A stretch of DNA of 64,000 bases, from the NCBI GenBank assembly GCA_037102815.1, contig BTPP01000005.1, positions 2,480,001 through 2,544,000 of the forward strand, given 5' to 3'. Every line of letters starts with the position of its first letter. The stretch's first letter is position 1. The position numbers and the translations under genes were made by a program. Positions 1 through 12,194 of the stretch are shown here, piece by piece. The stretch is from Neurospora intermedia (lineage: Eukaryota > Ascomycota > Sordariomycetes > Sordariales > Sordariaceae). The notes beneath the pieces are model-generated. The model saw only the letters and a program-made list of their open reading frames with translations, was not told the DNA's origin and did not search any database.

Positions 1-623
1 ATGTAGTCGCCGTCGTTGTCGTCTTGGTCGCGACAGCAATTGAGGTCCGATTAAACCCGAGCTATGTGAGAAGTTGAGACGAGATTAAAGATTGGTATAT
101 GAGATTCTGTGGACCAGCATGCGGATAGCTTTCTTTTGAAAATAAAAAGTGGAAGACGGGTAGGATGTCATCGCCGAGGCGCCAGCAAGGTGTTCCAATT
201 TCTTACATATGTCACGCCAATGCCCTGAGCTTTGAAACGTTAGAACCTAGACGTAATACACCGGCCCAAGCGCTGGACCCCTGGCACGTTTCAATTGAGC
301 CGCTATGAGATCCCTGCAGATCGTTCCTGTTGCGACGAATCAGTGGCCCGAGACAGCGACTCCCCCTCTGCGTCTGCAGTGCTGAAGACGGCATCGATGA
401 CATGTGGATGAACTCCCATCTGGGGTCCAGCGCCCGTCGGTAGTGCAAGGTACTGGAACCTCCAACCACTGTACATCACATCATTAATATCGCTTGCCAA
501 CGATCATCCTTCAGCCTTACCGCACCCCATACACACCCAACGTCCCATATTGTTTGCGACCGAGAAAGTTCCACTTGACAACATCCAGTCCCATGACATG
601 AACAGCAGCAACGACACGGCATC
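1..623. other. 5' flank, no gene recognised
   Basis: No convincing coding region is visible. The last 100 bases precede the start codon of the first transporter and probably hold its promoter and leader, but no clear TATA box is seen. Confidence 0.5.
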
Positions 624-2435
624 ATGACAGACAACCCAGAAGAGCCCTTGATCGCCAACACTCAATCGGCGGAGAGGGACCAAGATGATGGCAGCCATGA
701 TGTCGAACATGCGCATGGATCCCGGGGAGGGACACAGCACATATCACCGCCAGGCCTGTTTATCTGGCTACTCACCTTTTCCGCCGGAATAAGCGGTCTA
801 CTATTCGGCTGTACGTTACCCTACAACAACAGCAACCTACACCTCCCCTAGTGCTACCAACTTGTACCCTCTCTGTCAACGGAACACGACACATGAGTAC
901 CAGAGACTAACACAACTTTCCCCTTACCCAGACGACACAGGCGTAATAAGCGCCACCCTGGTCTCTATCGGTACCTCCCTCTCGCACCGGCCCCTGACCT
1001 CGCTCGACAAATCCGTCATCACCTCATGCACCTCCCTCTTCGCCCTGCTCGCGCTACCCTTCGCCTCCGCGCTCGCCGACGACCGGGGCCGCAAGCGTGT
1101 CGTCCTCTTCGCCGACACCCTCTTCATCATCGGCGCCCTCTGCCAGGCCGCCAGCCGGACCGTCGAGGTCATGGTAATTGGGCGGTCGGTTGTCGGCATA
1201 GCCATCGGCGCCGCCAGCTTTGTGACACCGTTATACATTGCCGAGCTGGCGCCTGCGACGCACCGCGGCCGGTTGGTGACGATGAATATCGTGTTTATCA
1301 CGCTTGGGCAGGTGGTTGCGTACGTGGTAGGCTGGATCTTTGGGACGTACGGTAGCCCGGAGACGACGGGGTGGAGATGGATGGTCGGGTTGGGCGCGGT
1401 GCCGGCGGTTTGTCAGGTGGTCATCTTGTTGTGGATGCCGGAGAGCCCGAGGTGGTTGGTGAAGGATGGAAGGTCGGAAGAGGCGAGGGCGGTGATTGCT
1501 AGGATTGCCGCAGGGGATGATGCGCAGGATCCGTCGACGAGGAGGGAGGTGGATGCTGTGTTGAAGAGCATCGAGATTGAGGTGAGAGAGGAGGCTGCGG
1601 CTATGAGACTCGGTGGCGCCGGGGCCGGGTATGCGAATGGGAATGCGGTCAATGCGTGGATGGAGGCTATGCGGGAACTGATTAGGGTGAGGAGGAACAG
1701 ACGGGCATTGGCAATTGCTTGTCTCCTCCAGGGACTTCAGCAGCTGTGCGGATTTGTGAGTAACCCGGGCTGCGACCGTGACACTGTACCTCCTTATTAA
1801 TGGGCCACTTGTGCTAACATAACTGTCTCTAGAACTCGCTCATGTACTTCTCGGCCACGATATTCACGATGGTGGGGTTTTCAGAGCCGACTCTGACCTC
1901 GCTAGTCGTTGCCGTCACCAACTTTGCCTTCACCTTAGTTGCCCTGGTGTTGATCGACCGGGTGGGAAGGAGACGCATTCTACTCTGGTCTCTTCCCTTT
2001 ATGATTGCAGGTCTGGTGCTTGCCGGCTATGGCTTTTCGTTCATCGAGCTCCCGGATTCAGAGATCAGCTCGCCCTCGACAACGGGAGGTCAGGGCGGGG
2101 CCGTCATTATTTTGGTGAGCATCATGATTTATGTGGCTGGCTATGCCATCGGACTGGGCAATGTGCCGTGGATGCAGAGCGAGCTCTTCTCACTGAATGT
2201 TCGGTCAGTGGGCAGTGGCGTTGCAACAGCGACCAACTGGAGCGCCAACTTTGTGATTGGACTGACGTTCCTTCCGCTGATGGAGGCCTTGTCGCCGTCT
2301 TGGACGTTTGTCCTGTACGCAGTGATCTGCGCAGTTGGGTATGGCCTGATTTGGACGGTATACCCTGAAACCGCAGGGCTGAGCTTGGAAGATGCGGCGA
2401 CCCTTCTAGAAGCGGATGACTGGGGGGTGCGGTAA
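624..2435 (+). CDS. MFS sugar/myo-inositol-type transporter
   Basis: Plasma-membrane H+-coupled carrier of the MFS sugar porter family; the closest flavour by eye is the fungal myo-inositol transporters. Three exons, 624-810, 932-1755 and 1833-2435, give 537 residues, a normal family length. The splices are supported by GTACGT and GTGAGT donors, a GCTAAC branch site in intron 2 and reading-frame continuity: they rebuild the family motif FGYDTGVIS at the first junction and GFNSLMYFSA at the second. Other family motifs are DDRGRKR after TM2, PLYIAELAP, PESPRWLVK, DRVGRRR and the C-terminal PETAGLSLED. About twelve membrane segments are expected. The central cytosolic loop (about residues 230-300) contains an Ala/Gly-rich stretch. 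The start was chosen because the first ATG gives a short acidic cytosolic tail as in relatives. Substrate (inositol versus hexose) is inferred only. Confidence 0.9.
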
Positions 2436-5400
2436 GGGTTGCATCTAGTGTGTGACATGGTGCTTGAAGCTTGGCTTAAAGTTTCTCACCCTACTACGTA
2501 TTTGTTTGTTTACTTTGCGGCGATCTCAGCAAGGCGTGCGGTGCAATATCTCCATAGACGTTGTTGTGTCTTCAATTACATCATGATACACATCAAAGCT
2601 CTAGGTCGATTACGGCGGCTAGTTTGGAATGGCAATACAGTAGCCGCTTGGACGGTGAGAAATCGTACCGAGATCCCAGTCGTGCCTTCGCTAGTCTGAT
2701 GAAAACTTTTCTTCTAATTTCCCAACCGGTGGGACGGGATACAGGAACGACTCGGACAAAGGTGCCAGCGATGAAAGTTCTTTTGTTGTTGCTGTTGTGT
2801 GCCTCGGTTATTCTCGGAAATTGGCGGATCGCTGGCCGCCGTTCAGAATCCTTGCCGAGAACCAAGTGGAAATGCGCCAACGCAAAACGCACATGGCAGT
2901 GGAATATTCTTTAAGCCTTTTTGTTCGGGAATGGCATCACGCACTGTCTGAATCAGGGTGCGAACTGCAAGAGAGAAAACTGAATAACTTTCTCCAACAA
3001 GCAATTGGAGATTCCCATCACTCCGTCGTCTTCAATGGCTGAAGCCCAAATAGAGACGGAGCCACTCGACGTTGGGCTGCATCATGTTCCACTTGGCACT
3101 TGGCACCCACCGTTGCCGTGGTGGCACCTTCTGCATCTTCTCGTCGCATCTCGTTGCATCTCCCGCCCTTCTCCTGCATTTCTCAAGAAGGCAAGAGTGG
3201 ACAAGGAGTGGCCCGAGTGGGTTTCGGCGGCCAAGCCTCGGCCTATTCCCGCTCCGCTCCTGCTTCAGAAGGTCCACGGCTGAGCGGCAGAGGGAGCCAC
3301 AGAGTTGACTTCGGCTTATTGCTCACCGATAGATGCTCCATGCAATATGCAACCATCACCGGCTTCCATCCCAGCGTCTTGCAATGGATTTTTACTTACC
3401 AATGGAAGGTATGCAGCGGTGGGCTGGATTTCGGGCGGCTTCGCGGCAAAGACGGAATTTTATGCACAGGGAAGACCCCCGGGTGATGATCCTCACACTG
3501 TACAAGGGGTGCAGTGTGATGTGAAGAGGATGAGCACAAAGTTCAACGCCAACACATTGACTATCAATCTGTGATCACCATTGAGCAAATTCATGATATA
3601 AAGAGGCCATGATACCAGACAGCGATCGAGACAAGACACGGGGCACACGGCACTAGACTGGACCTGTCCCGATAACCCGACAGAACTGAAGCCACATCCG
3701 CACTCTTGGCTGCCGCCACCACTTCAGCAACCGTTAGTTACGTCTCAGCCCTTTGACGTAATTCCGCAGCCTCGGCAGCACAAAAAGCACAAAAAGCCAA
3801 GACGTGACAGCACTCAGTTTTTGTGTCAAGCTGAGACCATCGGCTCCCGGATATAAGCTATCTCCCATCGCCAAAACCCCAAACGGGGAAACCTTGCTGG
3901 CCAGATTGGCGGTTGTCTCAACAGACTACACTACACTACACTACACTACACTACACTACACTACACTACACTAGTGTACTATGCAGTACAGCATAAAAAC
4001 TGACAAATCCGAAAGCGGGCCACAGCACTCCCCTCCCCTCAGCACAAGCACGCGCACAACATCCGGACGGGTTGTCTTCTTTTGTTCATTGATCGCTGTT
4101 GGAGCTGGAACCTAACCGCCGGCACTCTGCGGCGGGCTCGATTTGCGACTTTGCGCCACGGGAACGACTGGGAATTTCGGTCGTGCATTCGCTCGCTACA
4201 AGGGAATGAAGCCCACAAATACGAGCTTACAGTATCACCGCTGACTGAACAACACAACCGACACACCACCACTCTTGCAACCGGACTCTGCTCATCAAGC
4301 ACGACCTCGACATTCGGCAAACGGTTGGTCGTCTTTTCTTTTTCTCTTAATTTTATTCTTGACATTAAACAGCAAGTACGATGCCGAGCTGTCACAACAC
4401 GCACAACCCCTGGACGGGCAATGTCTCATTCCGCCATTCCACGCTTGCGGTCTGGCTTCCCAAAGTGGTCCCCAACCTGAAGTGGTCCCGGTGGGTGCCG
4501 GTGGGTGCCGGTGGGTTTATCTTTTGTCTGAAGCCGCTTACTACGCAGAGGATACCGTTCCGAGGCCTGGACTCCCTCGTCCTGCTCGGACTGGACTGAA
4601 GAGTTGGGCCTGACACCGCCATTCGAGGGGTTACCAGAACCCATGCCCCGGCCTCCCATCAGCGCATCGCGGAGATGAAAGGTTTACACTACTCCAGTCG
4701 ACGATCGCAGAAGACTAGGCGATTTATAATGGATGCAGGCCACGGCACGCGGAGTGATGGAGGCCCGCGCCTTCCCGCCTTTCAGTTGCCTTTCCACTTT
4801 GCCAACGATTGCCCCGCCACTGCCACAAATTTTTTTCTTTTTTGTTTTTATTTTTTTCTTTTCTCGCCTTCGATCCACGCAGTACAGGACAACGTGAAAG
4901 ATATCAGTCAGTACACCACGTAGATAGCTGCTTTTAAACATATTGACCCCGATCTTGCCGACGCCCATTCTCTGCAGCAAATCTTATTTCGTTCAACTTG
5001 GCAGGGTCGGGGATACCGCCCAACCGCGGCTTCTTTCTGGCAGCTAGGATCTCTATTGTATCATCTCCTGCTTGTAATGGTTCCCTGTACTGTAGCACTG
5101 CAGCACCAACCCAACCGAACAACCGCCTGCACACAGAAACCGGCGATAGGGGCAGAAGCGAGTGCCGAGTCCCGGGCCCCTTTCATAAAAAAAACACGGA
5201 GAACATGCCCGCCATCAGCCCACCACACACACAACCCGTCACGAATGGCTCTGCGAAAATCTCTGAAGGCCAGGCTCCAGTTTGTGGAATTGTGGGTATG
5301 GTGGGCTGGCAGTGGATCTTGCCCGAGAGAACCCATGAGATCCATACTTAAGCATGTAGTGCAGTCGATACGGTATACACACCCCTGCTCCCTCGTTGGT

Positions 5401-5911
5401 GTCCTTGGCCTGGAGGCCCAAGAACCGAAAAAAGGTACCGATACGGCCCTGAGAAAGTCCCCTTCTGAATTGTGCACGTCATCCATTATTTATACGGCAA
5501 GGGATCCCCCCTTCACTACCTATGTATACCTTCCTCTCCTTCCCCGGATGAACGATCTAGTCTGTAGTTGAAACCTGACCTTTTTCTTCACTTCATCTAC
5601 CCCTACCCCTCTTCAACCAAAAGTGAGCACAAGGTTCCAGTTTAGGAATAAAAAGTTACTTTCCGTCTGTTGGCTTGTTGATCGACTCGACCCGAGCCGA
5701 GGTTCAGCATCATCAAGTCCCCAGTTCTTCCGTTCTCACTTGCCGTGTGTCTCGTGTACAAAGAACAAAAAGTACATTAGTCAACTTATACCATTTGCCA
5801 CCTGCCTATAATAATATATAGGTTAGGTTCTGGCATCAATCCGGTCCTCAGCCACCGATCAACAATCACTTACGGCATACATTCAGCAACTCAATACACA
5901 CAAAAGTCGCC
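2436..5911. other. Long intergenic region, no gene recognised
   Basis: About 3.5 kb between the two transporter genes. Several short open frames exist but none has a recognisable domain. It holds a CTACA microsatellite, a 10-bp GGTGCCGGTG-type repeat near 4490-4518 and T-rich tracts near 4830-4865. The CT-rich stretch near 5580-5620 is typical of fungal promoters and probably belongs to the gene starting at 5912. Confidence 0.5.
3926..3973. repeat. (CTACA)n microsatellite
   Basis: Nine perfect tandem copies of the pentamer CTACA followed by a partial copy. Confidence 0.95.
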
Positions 5912-7875
5912 ATGCCCCTCACCGAAGCCGACCGCGAGATTGCGGCCGCCGAGATCGATGCCTCGCCCATGGAGTTTGCCGGCCAGGAGTCTCTCGCTCG
6001 CCGTAGCGATGAGGTTGAGAGAGTGATGTCGACGTCGTCGGTTTCGACTTCATCTTCTGAGGAGAGGCAAAGGAGAGCGAGACGCATGAGCGGTGTTTCG
6101 ACGCAGCACGACCTTGAGAGGCACCCTACCGAGCTTAGTCGCATCCAGACGCAGAGGAGTCAGCACAGCGGCACTGTGGGAAGGTCAGGAACCAGGAATA
6201 CGAGAACGAGCAGGAGGTCCGAAAAGCCTCTCCCGCCCTTCGGCGCCGGAAAGCCCTACCCACCCCAGCTGCCCGACCCGGATGAGTATGTGGTTGAGTT
6301 TGACGGTCCCGACGATCCTCTGCACGCCATGAACTGGCCTTTCAAGAAGAAGTAAGTTGAAATAGCTCCGGCTAGTTATCAGGATTCAAAAGATTAACAT
6401 GACGCGCTCTCAGGTTTTGGAGTGCTGCTATGCTCGGATATACTTCACTTGTTGCTGCGTTCGGTTCATCTATCTTCTCTTCGGCAACCACCTCTATCGC
6501 CAGGATCTACCACGTCAACCAGACGGTTGGTATTCTCGGTGTCTCTTTCTACGTTCTTGGTTTCGCGTTTGGTCCGACACTATGGGCACCTCTGTCCGAA
6601 TTGAAGGGCCGCAAGCTTCCTATTGTTATCGGCATGTTCGGTATGGCCATTTTCAGTATCGCCACGGCTACCGCAAAGGATCTCCAAACCATTCTCATCA
6701 CTCGCTTCTTCGGTGGCTTCTTTGGCGCCTGCCCGCTGGCTGTCGTCGCTGCTGTTTTCTCGGACATGTTCGACAACAGGACGAGAGGTATCGCCATTAC
6801 CCTGTTCTCCATGACTGTCTTCACCGGTCCTATGATGGCTCCCTTCATCGGTGGCTTCATTTCGACCTCTTATCTTGGCTGGCGCTGGACCGAGTACATT
6901 GTCTCCTTCATGGCCTTCCTCGCCTTCGGCCTGGACCTGCTCTTCATGCACGAGACCTACCCTCCCCAGATCCTGGTTAAGAAGGCCTCTGAGCTCCGCC
7001 GCCGCACTCTCAACTGGGGCATCCACGCCAAGCAAGAGGAGATTGAGATTGACTTCAAGGAGCTTGTATCCAAGAACTTTTCGCGTCCTTTGCGTCTTCT
7101 TTTTGGAGAGCCCATTGTCGCCCTCCTCTCCATCTACATGGCCTTCATCTACGGCATCCTGTATCTCTTCCTGACGGCCTACCCTATTGTCTTCCAGGGT
7201 GTCTACCACATGACTCCCGGTGTTTCTGGCCTCACTTTCTTCGGCATGATCACGGGTCAGATCCTCGCCGGTGTCACCATCCTTCTGCAGCAGCCGTGGT
7301 ACATGCGCAAGCTCAACGCCAACAACGGTGTCCCCATCCCCGAATGGCGTCTTCCCAGCGTCATTGCCGGCGGTGTTGCCTTTTCCGCCGGTCTGTTCTG
7401 GTTTGGCTGGTCTGGCTACAGCGGCAAGGTTCACTGGATCGTCCCCACCCTCTCCGGTATTCTCTCCGGTTTTGGTCTGGCCTCCATCTTCCTCCAGGCC
7501 CTTAACTACCTGGTCGACTCCTACCTCATGTTCGCCGCCTCTGCCATCGCTGGCAACACCTTCCTTCGCTCGCTCGCCGGTGCCGGTTTCCCGCTCTTTT
7601 CCACCTACATGTTCAAGGGCATGGGTATCCAGTGGGCTTCCACTCTCCTTGGTTGTGTTGCCGCCGCGCTCGTGCCCATCCCCATTATCTTCCTCTACTA
7701 TGGCCACCGCATCCGCGCCAAGTCTGCCTACGCTCCCACGTTCGCGCCCAGAGCCCCCGCCGCCGAGGACGAGAGCGGTGATGAGACTAACTCTGAGCAC
7801 GCCGTTGGTGAGAAGGATCACCAGCCTTCGAGTGTACCCAGGAAGGATGGCGATGCCGCTACTAACTCGGTTTAA
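5912..7875 (+). CDS. MFS transporter, DHA1 drug/polyamine antiporter type
   Basis: Predicted proton-driven efflux carrier of the DHA1 branch of the MFS (fungal Tpo1/Flr1-like multidrug and polyamine exporters), acting in the plasma membrane. Two exons, 5912-6351 and 6414-7875, joined by a 62-nt intron (GTAAGT donor, CAG acceptor), give 633 residues. Residues 1-135 are a Ser/Arg-rich cytosolic tail with no membrane segment. The membrane domain begins after NWPFKKKFW, the usual entry motif (NWP..K) of this branch. Further family signs are [11 protein letters not shown] in the TM2-TM3 loop, [12 protein letters not shown] in TM4 and [13 protein letters not shown] in TM5 (antiporter motif C region). 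About twelve membrane segments are visible, then a polar acidic tail of about 50 residues. The ATG at 5912 sits in a good context (GTCGCCATGCC). The substrate cannot be read from sequence. Confidence 0.9.
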
Positions 7876-9926
7876 GCGGTTGCGGCATGGTCAACGCTTA
7901 TAAAAAAAAAACACAAAAATACCCGTCTTATGAGGATGGCACATCACATAACGACTGCCTTCAAAGGACAGTCTACAACAACAACAACACAAACACAATC
8001 ATGAACATAACAGTCTTATGAGGACGAGATTATAACGAAGATTCTGGAAGGAACGAACTACAAAAAGAGAGGTTCTTCTGGTTTGGGGTGTGCGTATACA
8101 AAAAGCATCACTTGCATTGTGCGCGTTTGATTTTACGAGCAACGGCGTATTGTGATTTTTTTTTCTCTCCTCTCTTCTTTTCTCTGCTTGCCATTTATTT
8201 CTATTTTTTGTTGGGCTGGCTTGGTTTGGAAACAAAACGAGACATGATATCTATACCCATACCCATACACAGCATGAGCAGTATTAGTTGGTCATCATCA
8301 TCTAGAGGAGGAAGAGGAGACAGACTGAAGAAGATGGAAGATGGGGATGGGGGATGCAAAGAGAGCGGATGATAGGGGGTTGGATAGATGGATTAAGTAA
8401 TGTAGTAATTGGATGGACAGTACTAGCGAAGAGGTCTAGCTTAGCTAGCTACCTGCCTCTGGCGAGCGATGAATTGAAAAGAAGCAATAAACCAAACTTG
8501 TGCTGATTTGCGACATGTGATAAGTAGTACGTCGATGTGGTTCCACATCCATTCATACATCTATAAGTGAGATAGGTTTGCGTGAGACGTCAGTAATTGT
8601 ATGACGGTCTTTGATTACACTACAGATACGGTCTCCCAGAAACAATCCACAATGACTTGTTGTTCCCCAAGTCTACAGGACTACGACTACAGCGTTCTTG
8701 GATCATATGTAGACTTCAGTTTACACAACAGTTCATATAAACTAACCGCCCTGTGATTCGCATGGCATTAGTTCTATTGGACCGTGACCATTCAATAGTC
8801 TTGTTTACATCTATTGATGTCACTGCAGTTTGATAGTATGCTGCTCCATCACGAGATTGCGCGTGACATATGATGCCCAGCCAGGTAGGGTACTTTCACA
8901 CTGATCGCTCTTGCCCTCCGTTCACCTTCCATCCTCTCTCATCGGCAGCCCCGCATATTCGGCATCGGGCAAAAAAATGATTTGACACCTTTATGGCCCG
9001 CACCTTTCCTGAATACTTTGTTTGCTAGTCCGGTACCTGATATTACTTGCCCATTTCCATGTTTCTCTCTCTCTCTCTCTCGACCTCTACCTCGCTCTGT
9101 CTCTGCCTCTGCCTCTGCCTCTGCCTCTGCCTCTACCTCTGCCTCTACCTCTGCCTCTGCGTGTGTGTGTATGTGTGCGGCGTCTTCCTTAAGAATATGG
9201 TTAGAACTTCACTCTGTTAAGTGCGAGCATTTAAGTGCAGTAGGCAGTAATCTTGATTCTCGTGTGTTTCCTTTCTATTCCGCTATCACTTGCGAACCCA
9301 AGAGTGCGATGAGGCGGTCGGATGGGTAGGTACCTAGGTAGGTTAAAGAGGTGGAGGTAGTAGTGACAGAATCTTGTTAAAGGGAGATCAATGGGAGTTT
9401 CGTTCCGTGCTGAAGGGAACCGGGGGTGGTGCCGGCCGCTGTTGCTACATCTACCGTCACGGTGTTTGTCAGGTGTTTCTGCGTTCCCACTACTACTAAA
9501 CAAATGAAACTGCGTTCCGCTTGGAGTGAGTAAATACTATCCGACCGCCAGGTATACTTGGAGGTAATCGGGGACGACTCCAACATGGTCGTTCTCGGAC
9601 ACTCTTGACACAGCTGCGTGCGAATCGTCAAAGCACAAGACCCAAGATGAGAGTTACGCGCTCCCGAAAGATCCAGCGACGCGAAAAGAGGGAATTGATA
9701 TCGGTAAATGGTCTACGCAGTAATCGAGACGGGCAAGCCCACATGGCGTAGCGTAGTGTACATGTGTTGTGTGTAGCATCAGCAGGCTTGGGGCCGATCT
9801 GGTAGGAGATGATCTCCAGCGGGTTGCCAGTTCAAGGTGGCGATGTCGACTACGTGGTCACTGTACTGTAGACTTCGGCTATGGTGACGCCATCGCGTTC
9901 CCAACTCAAACTTCGCGCGGGTCTAC
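7876..9926. other. Intergenic region, no gene recognised
   Basis: Downstream flank of the DHA1 transporter with A-rich sequence just after the stop, T-rich tracts near 8155-8210, and a CT-rich microsatellite. The open frame covering the microsatellite encodes only Ser/Ala repeats and is not a credible gene. Confidence 0.5.
9066..9175. repeat. CT/CTCTGC microsatellite
   Basis: A (CT)n run is followed at about 9101-9160 by CTCTGC hexamers with a few CTCTAC variants, and then a short GT run. Confidence 0.9.
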
Positions 9927-9928
9927 TA

Positions 9929-10022
9929 CTCGTGCTCCGCCCCCACTTATTTTGGACTCGCCAAACTCGCACCCACCTAAGTGGGTGCTCACCGGCGGTA
10001 CGGCCAACCCAGCAAAACGGCC
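9929..10022 (+). repeat. Left terminal inverted repeat of the MITE
   Basis: 94-bp arm; 93 of 94 positions match the reverse complement of 10221-10314. The only difference is C in the left arm versus T in the complement of the right arm, near the inner end. Confidence 0.9.
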
Positions 10023-10220
10023 ATTATAGTCAAACACCAAAATGATAAAAGCTTATAATTCAACGCAAAAACCACTTGAAATAAGAAAAGTAGTATGAGT
10101 GTAATGAGGGAGGCTTACTGTATATAGGGAGCCTTTTTCTACTTAGGATTTTTGCTACGTTGGAAAGATTATGTTTTGGCCCATGAACCAAGCTCGAAAT
10201 TACACCTCTAACCCTAACCT

Positions 10221-10314
10221 GGCCGTTTTGCTAGGTTGGCCGTACCGCCGGTGAGCACCCACTTAGGTGGGTGCGAGTTTGGCGAGTCCAAAATAAGTGG
10301 GGGCGGAGCACGAG
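10221..10314 (-). repeat. Right terminal inverted repeat of the MITE
   Basis: Mirror arm of the element, ending at a TA dinucleotide. Similarity stops abruptly inward of the sequence CGGCC. Confidence 0.9.
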
Positions 10315-10316
10315 TA

Positions 10317-12190
10317 TGATGCAGAGAGAGCCGATCTAGATGTCTTGGATTATTCGTATGTAGTGGCGTCCAAAAAGGTCTAAGGGAGGGCATCTAGGGA
10401 TGTGCGGTCCTGTACACTAATTGCTATAGGTTTCCCGCCAAGAGTTTGAGGTTTTCGGGTTTGCGGTGCGTTGAGCCCAAGGTATGGCTGTGTGCAATAT
10501 CCCTATTCTGCCTGATGCTGTGGTGTCTATGTCTTCACGCTACTTTCTGACTGATCGCAGGTGGAAGTGTCCGTGATCCGTGAGCAACAGGTGCATATTT
10601 AAGGCATGAGGCTTTTGGGACATCGTTAGGAAAGTCATAACTGGGCACGTCTGCAGCCGACATGGTTGCAGTTTTCTGATGCTTACTCAGAGGTCGGCCT
10701 TTCGGAAAACTTCTCTTTCGAGATGCCTTGAGAGGCATTGAGGGCCTTGTATGTGTATAGTCGAGCAAGGTAGGTGGTGTAGTGATCAGTTGGTCTGTTT
10801 CAGAAATTAATTTCCAACAGATGACAACGAACTTCAAGCTAGCGTGTACTATGTAGAGGTAAACTCGGAATATCGAATGCTTTTCCACTTCTCGAAGGTG
10901 GCAAGGGAATGGTGTAGCTTGGGAAACGAATCTTCACATCAAGAAGACCGTGATTGCCGAGTAAAGAGAAGGAAGTGACGTTGAAGATGATGAAAGCCGC
11001 GTGCGTCAATAGGGTAGGTGGGGCCTGCGGGTCTCACATCCCCCACGTTTTGAGCGGCAAGAGCGGTTCGGGTGCTGTCTTGGCATGCCTGACAAGAGAT
11101 GGCCAAGCCTGTCAGTCTCCCTCTGCAGTGTGGATAATTCGGCGTGTTCTGGCGTTTCTGAGGCATGTTTCCATCTTCAGTTCCTCCTTTCATACCCATC
11201 CCTCCGCATCGACAATCACTTTCGACTACATGCATTTAATGATCATGATTTCTTATTGCATCAGAACGTTCTCACCAACGTTCTGGAGACATCATATGCT
11301 TCATATACGTCCGCCATCGAACCGACTTGATCGCTGCACCGGGAATGCTCGTGCATGCCTGATGTCTGAACCTCACCGTTGAAGCTGCAAATAACAGTGG
11401 TGGTCGGGATTTGTCCAAGAAGCACCTGTTTTCTGGTCAAAACCTAGGTATGGATGCATGTCAAGGCATGAAGGGTTGCATGATGTGATGCACGTCTTCC
11501 ACTCTAAAAGCACAAAGGCACACAAATGTGCGCCTATGTCCTCTTCCATTCCAACTCCTGATCAACAATACAAAATCAACCACATGCTGGGTTCAGCTGG
11601 TGGACCTTCGGCATTGTCTGAACGACATCCTTCAACACCAAACAATGTCCTACACCGAACGCGCAATCGCCCGTACTGTCATTCCCGACTCTCTCATTTC
11701 CCATCTTGCTCCGCAACACCATTCCCGCGCCAACGACTCCTAGAAAAGCATTAAACTCCGAACCTAGCGCACATTCCTCATCCTGCTTAACCTCGGCGTC
11801 CCATCACAATTATTGAAGCTATATTAACGAAGGCTGAGATGAATTCCAACTGCCATTTTCGGGAGAACGGCTAGCCAAGGTACCGTTGACGGGATGATTT
11901 GGAGCACAAGATGAGCATCCGGAGAAGAAATTTCATGAGAGGAAGTGGCGGTACTTGCCGAGGGACATCACGGAAGGAGATCATATGGAGTTTGGCGTGG
12001 AAGAAGTGGGACCTGACGAGGTGGTTTCAGGATCCGGTAGCAAAGAGGGTCGCGAAATTGGGATTAAAGGGGGCAGCCTTCAACATGTCCAACAAGTGAT
12101 TACGCGCCATGCAGCTGGATTTGACCTTGGTCAAGAGAGGAGTGTCGATGAAAAACCGATGGCTGTGGAGGATAGGGTTGCACTATCAGA
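10317..12190. other. Intergenic region, no gene recognised
   Basis: Several short open frames on both strands. One on the minus strand (about 10535-10740 in its better-looking part) encodes a small basic peptide of no recognised family. A plus-strand frame at 11955-12190 may be the remains of the N-terminus of the kinase-like relic that follows. Confidence 0.4.
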
Positions 12191-12194
12191 TCAG

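Larger units (their letters stand above)
9929..10314. mobile_element. 386-bp MITE-like element with 94-bp inverted ends
   Basis: The first 94 bases (9929-10022) reappear as reverse complement at 10221-10314 with a single mismatch. The outer ends read CTCGTGCTCCGCCCCCACTT, and the element is flanked on both sides by TA (9927-9928 and 10315-10316), as expected from a TA target duplication. The 198-bp AT-rich core has no coding capacity. Each arm contains a further hairpin (GCACCCAC / GTGGGTGC, loop CTAA, at 9969-9988 on the left). TA duplications point to mobilisation by a Tc1/mariner-pogo-type transposase, which is inference. The near identity of the arms suggests a recent insertion. It could also be a foldback element. 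Confidence 0.85.

Noticed and set aside
6580-7821. Long minus-strand open frame opposite the DHA1 transporter
   Set aside because: It is the antisense shadow of a strongly codon-biased gene; its Gly/Glu/Asp-rich product has no membrane or domain signal.
8982-9329. Open frame with Ser-Ala repeats
   Set aside because: It is the translation of a CTCTGC microsatellite and has no flanking coding signal.
10200-10222. TAACCCTAACC inside the MITE core, resembling telomere repeats
   Set aside because: Only about two units; too short to indicate a telomere remnant.
10535-10888. Minus-strand 117-codon frame with a basic stretch
   Set aside because: No family resemblance, weak codon bias and no flanking gene signals.
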